Positions 60,364-64,000 of a DNA stretch of 64,000 bases are shown piece after piece. How positions within the stretch are numbered: the first letter of the stretch is position 1; every line of letters begins with the position of its first letter. Origin of the DNA: an uncultured Lachnospiraceae bacterium. GTDB taxonomy: Bacteria > Bacillota > Clostridia > Lachnospirales > Lachnospiraceae. The notes below the pieces were generated by a model. That model did not search any database, was not told the DNA's origin, and saw only the letters and a list, made by a program, of their open reading frames with translations. The DNA is taken from assembly GCA_910577675.1 (NCBI GenBank), contig CAJTOR010000013.1, forward strand, positions 1-64,000, read 5' to 3'. The position numbers were made by a program, and so were the translations under genes.

Positions 60364-61446
60364 ATGGGCAGAGTCTACAATTTTTCTGCGGGTCCGGCCG
60401 TATTGCCGGAGGAGGTTTTAAGGGAGGCAGCGGCGGAGATGCTCGACTATAAGGGAACCGGCATGTCCGTTATGGAGATGAGCCATCGCTCCAAGGCATA
60501 TGAGGGGATTATTACGGATGCGGAAAAGGATCTCAGGGAGCTTATGCAAATCCCGGACAATTACAAAGTCCTGTTTTTGCAGGGCGGGGCTTCCCTGCAA
60601 TTTGCGATGATTCCGATGAACCTGATGAAGAATAGGAAGGCTGCATATATTATTACCGGACAGTGGGCGAAGAAAGCTTATCAGGAGGCGGCGCTTTACG
60701 GGGAAGCTGTCGCGGTTGCCTCTTCTGCGGACAAGACATTCTCTTATATTCCGGACTGCTCTGATCTTCCGATCCCGGAAGATGCGGACTATGTGTATAT
60801 TTGTGAGAATAATACCATCTATGGCACGAAGTTTTGGAATCTTCCTGATACGAAGGGGAAGACCCTGGTTGCGGATGTGTCATCATGCTTTCTTTCCGAG
60901 CCGGTTGACGTTACAAAGTACGGGGTGATTTATGGCGGTGTCCAGAAGAATATAGGACCTGCCGGGGTTGTGATCTGCATTATCCGTGAGGATCTGATAA
61001 CGGAGGATGTATTGCCGGGCACACCGACAATGATGCGCTACAAAATTCACGCGGACAATGGTTCGATGTACAATACACCGCCAGCCTATGGCATCTATAT
61101 TTGTGGAAAAGTTTTCCGGTGGCTGAAAAAACAGGGGGGGCTTGAGGCGATAAAAGAGCACAATGAGAAGAAGGCAAAGATTCTTTATGATTTTCTTGAT
61201 GGCAGCGGGCTCTTTAAAGGTACGGTGGCAAAGAAGGATCGCTCGCTTATGAATGTGCCTTTTGTGACGGGGAATGAGGAACTTGATGCGAAATTTGTGA
61301 AAGAGGCGAAAGCAGCAGGCTTTGAGAACCTTAAAGGGCACCGCACCGTGGGCGGCATGCGCGCAAGTATCTACAATGCAATGCCGATCGAGGGCGTGGA
61401 AAAACTCGTCGCATTCATGAAAGAATTCGAAACCCACAACTCATAA
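60364..61446 (+). CDS. serC: Phosphoserine aminotransferase
   Basis: A 360-residue PLP enzyme converting 3-phosphohydroxypyruvate and glutamate to phosphoserine. ATG 60364 follows GAAGGAGG. It begins VYNFSAGPAVLPEEVL, has LFLQGGASLQFAMIPMNL for cofactor phosphate contact, DVSSCFLS, and the PLP lysine in YGGVQKNIGPAGV; the end has GHRTVGGMRASIYNAMP. Full length. serA follows, so the pair converts glycolytic 3-phosphoglycerate to serine. Confidence 0.97.
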   Translation: MGRVYNFSAGPAVLPEEVLREAAAEMLDYKGTGMSVMEMSHRSKAYEGIITDAEKDLRELMQIPDNYKVLFLQGGASLQFAMIPMNLMKNRKAAYIITGQWAKKAYQEAALYGEAVAVASSADKTFSYIPDCSDLPIPEDADYVYICENNTIYGTKFWNLPDTKGKTLVADVSSCFLSEPVDVTKYGVIYGGVQKNIGPAGVVICIIREDLITEDVLPGTPTMMRYKIHADNGSMYNTPPAYGIYICGKVFRWLKKQGGLEAIKEHNEKKAKILYDFLDGSGLFKGTVAKKDRSLMNVPFVTGNEELDAKFVKEAKAAGFENLKGHRTVGGMRASIYNAMPIEGVEKLVAFMKEFETHNS

Positions 61447-61452
61447 TTTTAA

Positions 61453-61575
61453 GGGGGATGTGCGGAACTAAAACAGCACATGCCCCGTAGGGCACCAGGA
61501 AGGATTTGCGGGAGCGAAGCGAACGAAAAGCCTTCCGCGAAGGAAGGGTGCCGGGAGGGGGATGTGCGGAACTAA
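61453..61575. repeat. Direct repeat flanking a hairpin between serC and serA
   Basis: GGGGGATGTGCGGAACTAA occurs perfectly at 61453-61471 and 61557-61575. Between them a folded unit GGCACC-AGGAAGG ... CCTTCC ... GGTGCC can form a long stem. The right copy lies just before the serA ribosome-binding site. Confidence 0.65.
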
Positions 61576-61589
61576 TATAGGAGAGCATG

Positions 61590-62753
61590 ATGATCAAAGT
61601 AAATTGTTTAAACCCGATCTCGAAGGTCGGAATGAACCTGCTGCCAGATACATTCGGCACGACGGACAACTTAAATGAAGCAGATGCAGTGCTTGTAAGA
61701 AGCGCCGCAATGCATGAACTTGAACTTCCAAAAAGCCTGTTGGCAGTTGCGCGCGCAGGAGCGGGAGTCAATAACATCCCGCTCGATAAATGTGCCGACG
61801 CGGGGATTGTGGTATTTAACACCCCGGGCGCAAACGCAAACGGTGTCAAGGAAATAGTGCTGGCAGGAATGCTCCTTGCAGCGCGCGATATCCGCGGCGG
61901 CATGGACTGGGTAAGCGAAAACCGCGGCGATGAGAATATCAGCAAAACAATGGAGAAAGCCAAAGCAAAATTTGCAGGGACGGAAATAAGGGGCAAAAAA
62001 CTCGGCGTAATTGGTCTTGGGGCAATCGGCGTACTGATTGCAAACGCTGCGACCCATCTCGGCATGGAAGTGATTGGCTGTGACCCGTTTTTATCAGTGG
62101 CAAACGCATTAAACCTCTCACGCAATGTAAAAATTGTAAAATCAAATTCCGAGATATTTGCCGAGTGTGACTATATCACCGTACATGTCCCGCTCCTTGA
62201 TGATACAAAGGGAATGTTTAATAAGGCATCCCTCTCGATGATGAAGGACGGTGTGGTGATCCTCAATTTCTCTCGCGACCTTCTGGTAAACGAGGAGGAT
62301 ATGGGTGAGGCACTCTCCACCGGCAAGGTAGCAAAATATGTAACAGATTTCCCGACAAAAAAGATTGCAAATATGGAAAATGTCATAGCCTTCCCGCATC
62401 TTGGCGCATCGACCGCGGAGTCGGAGGATAACTGTGCAGTGATGGCAGTCGAACAGTTAGTGGACTACATCGAGAACGGCAATATAAAGAACTCGGTGAA
62501 CTACCCTGCGATGGATGCCGGAAAATGCCAGACGGCAGCACGTATCTGTGTATGCCACAAGAATATCCCGAACATGCTGGCACAGTTTACGGGCGTGTTC
62601 TCCGCAGCGGGCATCAATATTGAAACGATGGTAAATAAGAGCCGGGGCAATTACGCATATACGGTGCTTGATATCTGTTCGAGAGCCAGTGCGGAACTTG
62701 TGGATAAAGTAAACGCAATTGAAGGTGTATTAAAGGCGAGGGCAATACAGTAG
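61590..62753 (+). CDS. serA: D-3-phosphoglycerate dehydrogenase
   Basis: A 387-residue NAD enzyme oxidising 3-phosphoglycerate to 3-phosphohydroxypyruvate. ATG 61590 is six bases after AGGAG; ATG 61587 overlaps it. NAD site LGVIGLGAIGVLIANAA with GCDPF, catalytic Arg in LNFSRDLLV, and the His in AFPHLGASTAESE. The final ~75 residues (ARICVCHKNIPNMLAQFTGVFSAAGINIETM) form an ACT domain that normally senses serine. Forms with serC a two-gene pathway; serB is not in the window. Confidence 0.95.
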   Translation: MIKVNCLNPISKVGMNLLPDTFGTTDNLNEADAVLVRSAAMHELELPKSLLAVARAGAGVNNIPLDKCADAGIVVFNTPGANANGVKEIVLAGMLLAARDIRGGMDWVSENRGDENISKTMEKAKAKFAGTEIRGKKLGVIGLGAIGVLIANAATHLGMEVIGCDPFLSVANALNLSRNVKIVKSNSEIFAECDYITVHVPLLDDTKGMFNKASLSMMKDGVVILNFSRDLLVNEEDMGEALSTGKVAKYVTDFPTKKIANMENVIAFPHLGASTAESEDNCAVMAVEQLVDYIENGNIKNSVNYPAMDAGKCQTAARICVCHKNIPNMLAQFTGVFSAAGINIETMVNKSRGNYAYTVLDICSRASAELVDKVNAIEGVLKARAIQ

Positions 62754-62764
62754 AAAAACAGCGG

Positions 62765-62805
62765 ATGGCAGGATGGCTTTAACGCAGGCTATCCTGCCAT
62801 TTTTA
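62765..62805 (+). terminator. Terminator after serA
   Basis: ATGGCAGGAT (62765-62774) pairs perfectly with ATCCTGCCAT (62791-62800), then TTTTAT. Confidence 0.85.
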
Positions 62806-62969
62806 TGTGCCGCCGTTTAGTAGAAGGTTGTGAAACAGCTTTTAACCTGATAAAGAAGCCCATGCTTCTAAGTCGTAAAGACGAAAACGATAGGTAAGGG
62901 GGGATTACTTTGCGATAGCAGTATGGGAATATGAGGAAGTGGCGGAGAGGATTCCTTCTCTTCTTTGAA

Positions 62970-62987
62970 TTAAATGATGTCATTTAA
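62970..62987. promoter_or_regulatory. Perfect palindrome upstream of xpt
   Basis: TTAAATGATGTCATTTAA, two 8-bp arms around TG, 55 bp before the xpt start. Probably a protein-binding site. The 62806-62969 stretch has no gene and I see no purine riboswitch in it. Confidence 0.5.
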
Positions 62988-63041
62988 GTGGACGGTTACA
63001 TAGTTTTGCAGTATATTTGCGAGAATGGAAAGAGGTGGAAC

Positions 63042-63623
63042 ATGCAGTTATTGAAAGATCGTATCCGCAGGGACGGAGTGATAAAACCGGGGAATGTCCT
63101 GAAAGTAGACAGTTTTTTAAATCATCAGATGGACATAGGATTGCTCAATGAGATTGGAAAAGAATTTAAACGGCGCTTTGCAGATCTAAATATCACAAAA
63201 ATCGTGACGGTTGAGGCATCCGGTATAGGGATCGCCTGCATAGCAGCCCAGTATTTTGATGTGCCTGTGATTTTTGCGAAAAAAACGCAGAGTGTAAATA
63301 TTGACGGCGATGTTTATTCGGCACAGATTGAGTCGTTCACCCACAAAAGGAATTACGATGTAATTGTGTCGAAGAAGTTTTTAAATGCGCAGGACAATGT
63401 GTTGTTGATCGACGATTTCCTCGCGAACGGATGTGCGCTACTGGGGCTGATAGAGATTGTCGCAAGTTCCGGTGCAAATGTAGCGGGGATAGGCATTGTG
63501 GTGGAGAAGGGTTTCCAGTCCGGCGGCGAGGTAATCCGTGAGATGGGACTAAGGTTAGAATCCCTGGCGGTTGTGGAGCGGATGGATGCCGAAACGGGGG
63601 AAATATTTTTTAGGGGAGAGTAG
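63042..63623 (+). CDS. xpt: Xanthine phosphoribosyltransferase
   Basis: A 193-residue purine salvage enzyme, xanthine plus PRPP to XMP. ATG 63042 follows AAAGAGGTGG. It opens MQLLKDRIRRDGVIKPGNVLKVDSFLNHQ, has VEASGIGIACIAAQYFDVPVIFAKK and the PRPP motif VLLIDDFLANGCALLGLIEIV. Length is standard. A purine riboswitch, common for xpt in Firmicutes, is not apparent here. With the nucleoside hydrolase operon it points to active purine recovery. Confidence 0.93.
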   Translation: MQLLKDRIRRDGVIKPGNVLKVDSFLNHQMDIGLLNEIGKEFKRRFADLNITKIVTVEASGIGIACIAAQYFDVPVIFAKKTQSVNIDGDVYSAQIESFTHKRNYDVIVSKKFLNAQDNVLLIDDFLANGCALLGLIEIVASSGANVAGIGIVVEKGFQSGGEVIREMGLRLESLAVVERMDAETGEIFFRGE

Positions 63624-63678
63624 AAAATAATCTAAAGCTATCTGTATCGGAAAAGGTTTTTAAGAAGGGGGAAGCGGG

Positions 63679-64000
63679 ATGAAAACAATCCTGTATTATT
63701 TGAAACCGTACCGTTTCAGGATGCTGCGCGGTTTTTTAGTTAAGATACTCGGTACTTTTGCAGATCTGGGATTGCCGTGGGTACTGGCATATATCCTGGA
63801 TGACGTGGTGCCGCTCGGACGCATTTCGCTTGTGCTTTGGTGGGGTGTAGTGATGTTTTTTCTGGCGGTGGCGGCAAGACTTTTAAATATCAGGGCAAAC
63901 CGCATGGCATCGAAGGTGGCAAGGGATACAATAGAGGAAGTAAGACATGATCTGTTCCACAAGATTATGTATCTGTCCGGGAACCAGACTGACAGGATCG
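63679..64000 (+). CDS. ABC exporter, N-terminal membrane part (runs off the window)
   Basis: At least 107 codons from ATG 63679, preceded by GAAGGGGGAAG. The visible part is MKTILYYLKPYRFRMLRGFLVKILGTFADLGLPWVLAYILDDV and later helices with ARDTIEEVRHDLFHKIMYLS, the start of a type I exporter transmembrane domain. The ATPase half lies beyond the window edge. Such genes usually come as pairs of half-transporters; substrate unknown. Confidence 0.8.
   Translation, partial: MKTILYYLKPYRFRMLRGFLVKILGTFADLGLPWVLAYILDDVVPLGRISLVLWWGVVMFFLAVAARLLNIRANRMASKVARDTIEEVRHDLFHKIMYLSGNQTDRI

Overview
The window looks like chromosomal DNA of a spore-forming anaerobic Firmicute, most likely a Lachnospiraceae-type Clostridium. 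Evidence from the sequence: spoVAD/spoVAE and a SpoIID-domain protein, sigma-A promoters of the TTGACA-17-TATAAT type, strong GGAGG ribosome-binding sites, a glmS ribozyme, and an hprK/rapZ/whiA/HPr-like regulatory block. Small families typical of this group are also present (CD1871A-type CXXC protein, DUF4250, SEC-C protein). No species is assigned.

Layout. 1-5000 is accessory: hairpin-rich gene-free DNA at the left edge, an NlpC/P60 hydrolase, an unknown protein, a HAM1-type pyrophosphatase, a 5'-truncated DHH/DHHA1 gene and a U32-like cysteine-rich protein. 5200-9400 holds a membrane protein, tRNA-Gly(GCC) and a membrane-anchored GH25 muramidase. 9500-12900 is the glycolytic set gapA-pgk-tpiA, with gpmI further on at 24958. 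12900-14000 is an AT-rich islet (GNAT enzyme and an orphan winged helix). 14022-15834 is a compact thiol/electron-transfer operon: TlpA-like lipoprotein, a 55-residue CXXC membrane protein, and a NapH-like ferredoxin. 15973-24850 is a MoxR/DUF58/DUF4129 set split by a LacI-controlled ribonucleoside-salvage cassette (GNAT, ribokinase, nucleoside hydrolase, DcuC-like transporter, LacI repressor) that carries two recognisable operators.

26720-31800 has a self-operator XRE regulator and a polyamine ABC operon (potABCD) led by an XRE-cupin regulator. 32065-39185 carries a diguanylate cyclase with a LacI-like ligand domain, a SpoIID-domain protein, YihY, and spoVAD-spoVAE without spoVAC. 39268-46433 has a class A PBP, YigZ, VanZ, DUF4250, RarA and a tandem receiver protein. 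46633-52434 has a SEC-C protein, a DUF4015 putative glycosidase and two tandem paralogous secreted proteins of unknown function. 52547-54660 is glmS with its ribozyme. 54977-60186 is hprK-glk-murB-rapZ-whiA-crh-like. 60364-62753 is serC-serA for serine synthesis. The window ends with xpt and the start of an ABC exporter gene.

How they fit together: sugar phosphorylation and carbon control (glk, hprK, Crh-like HPr), lower glycolysis, amino sugar supply (glmS), wall synthesis (murB, PBP1A, muramidases) and serine synthesis from 3-phosphoglycerate are all represented. The least-described parts are the secreted paralogue pair, the Crh-like protein with Glu15, the CXXC/ferredoxin/TlpA trio, the LacI-sensor diguanylate cyclase and the structured serC leader.
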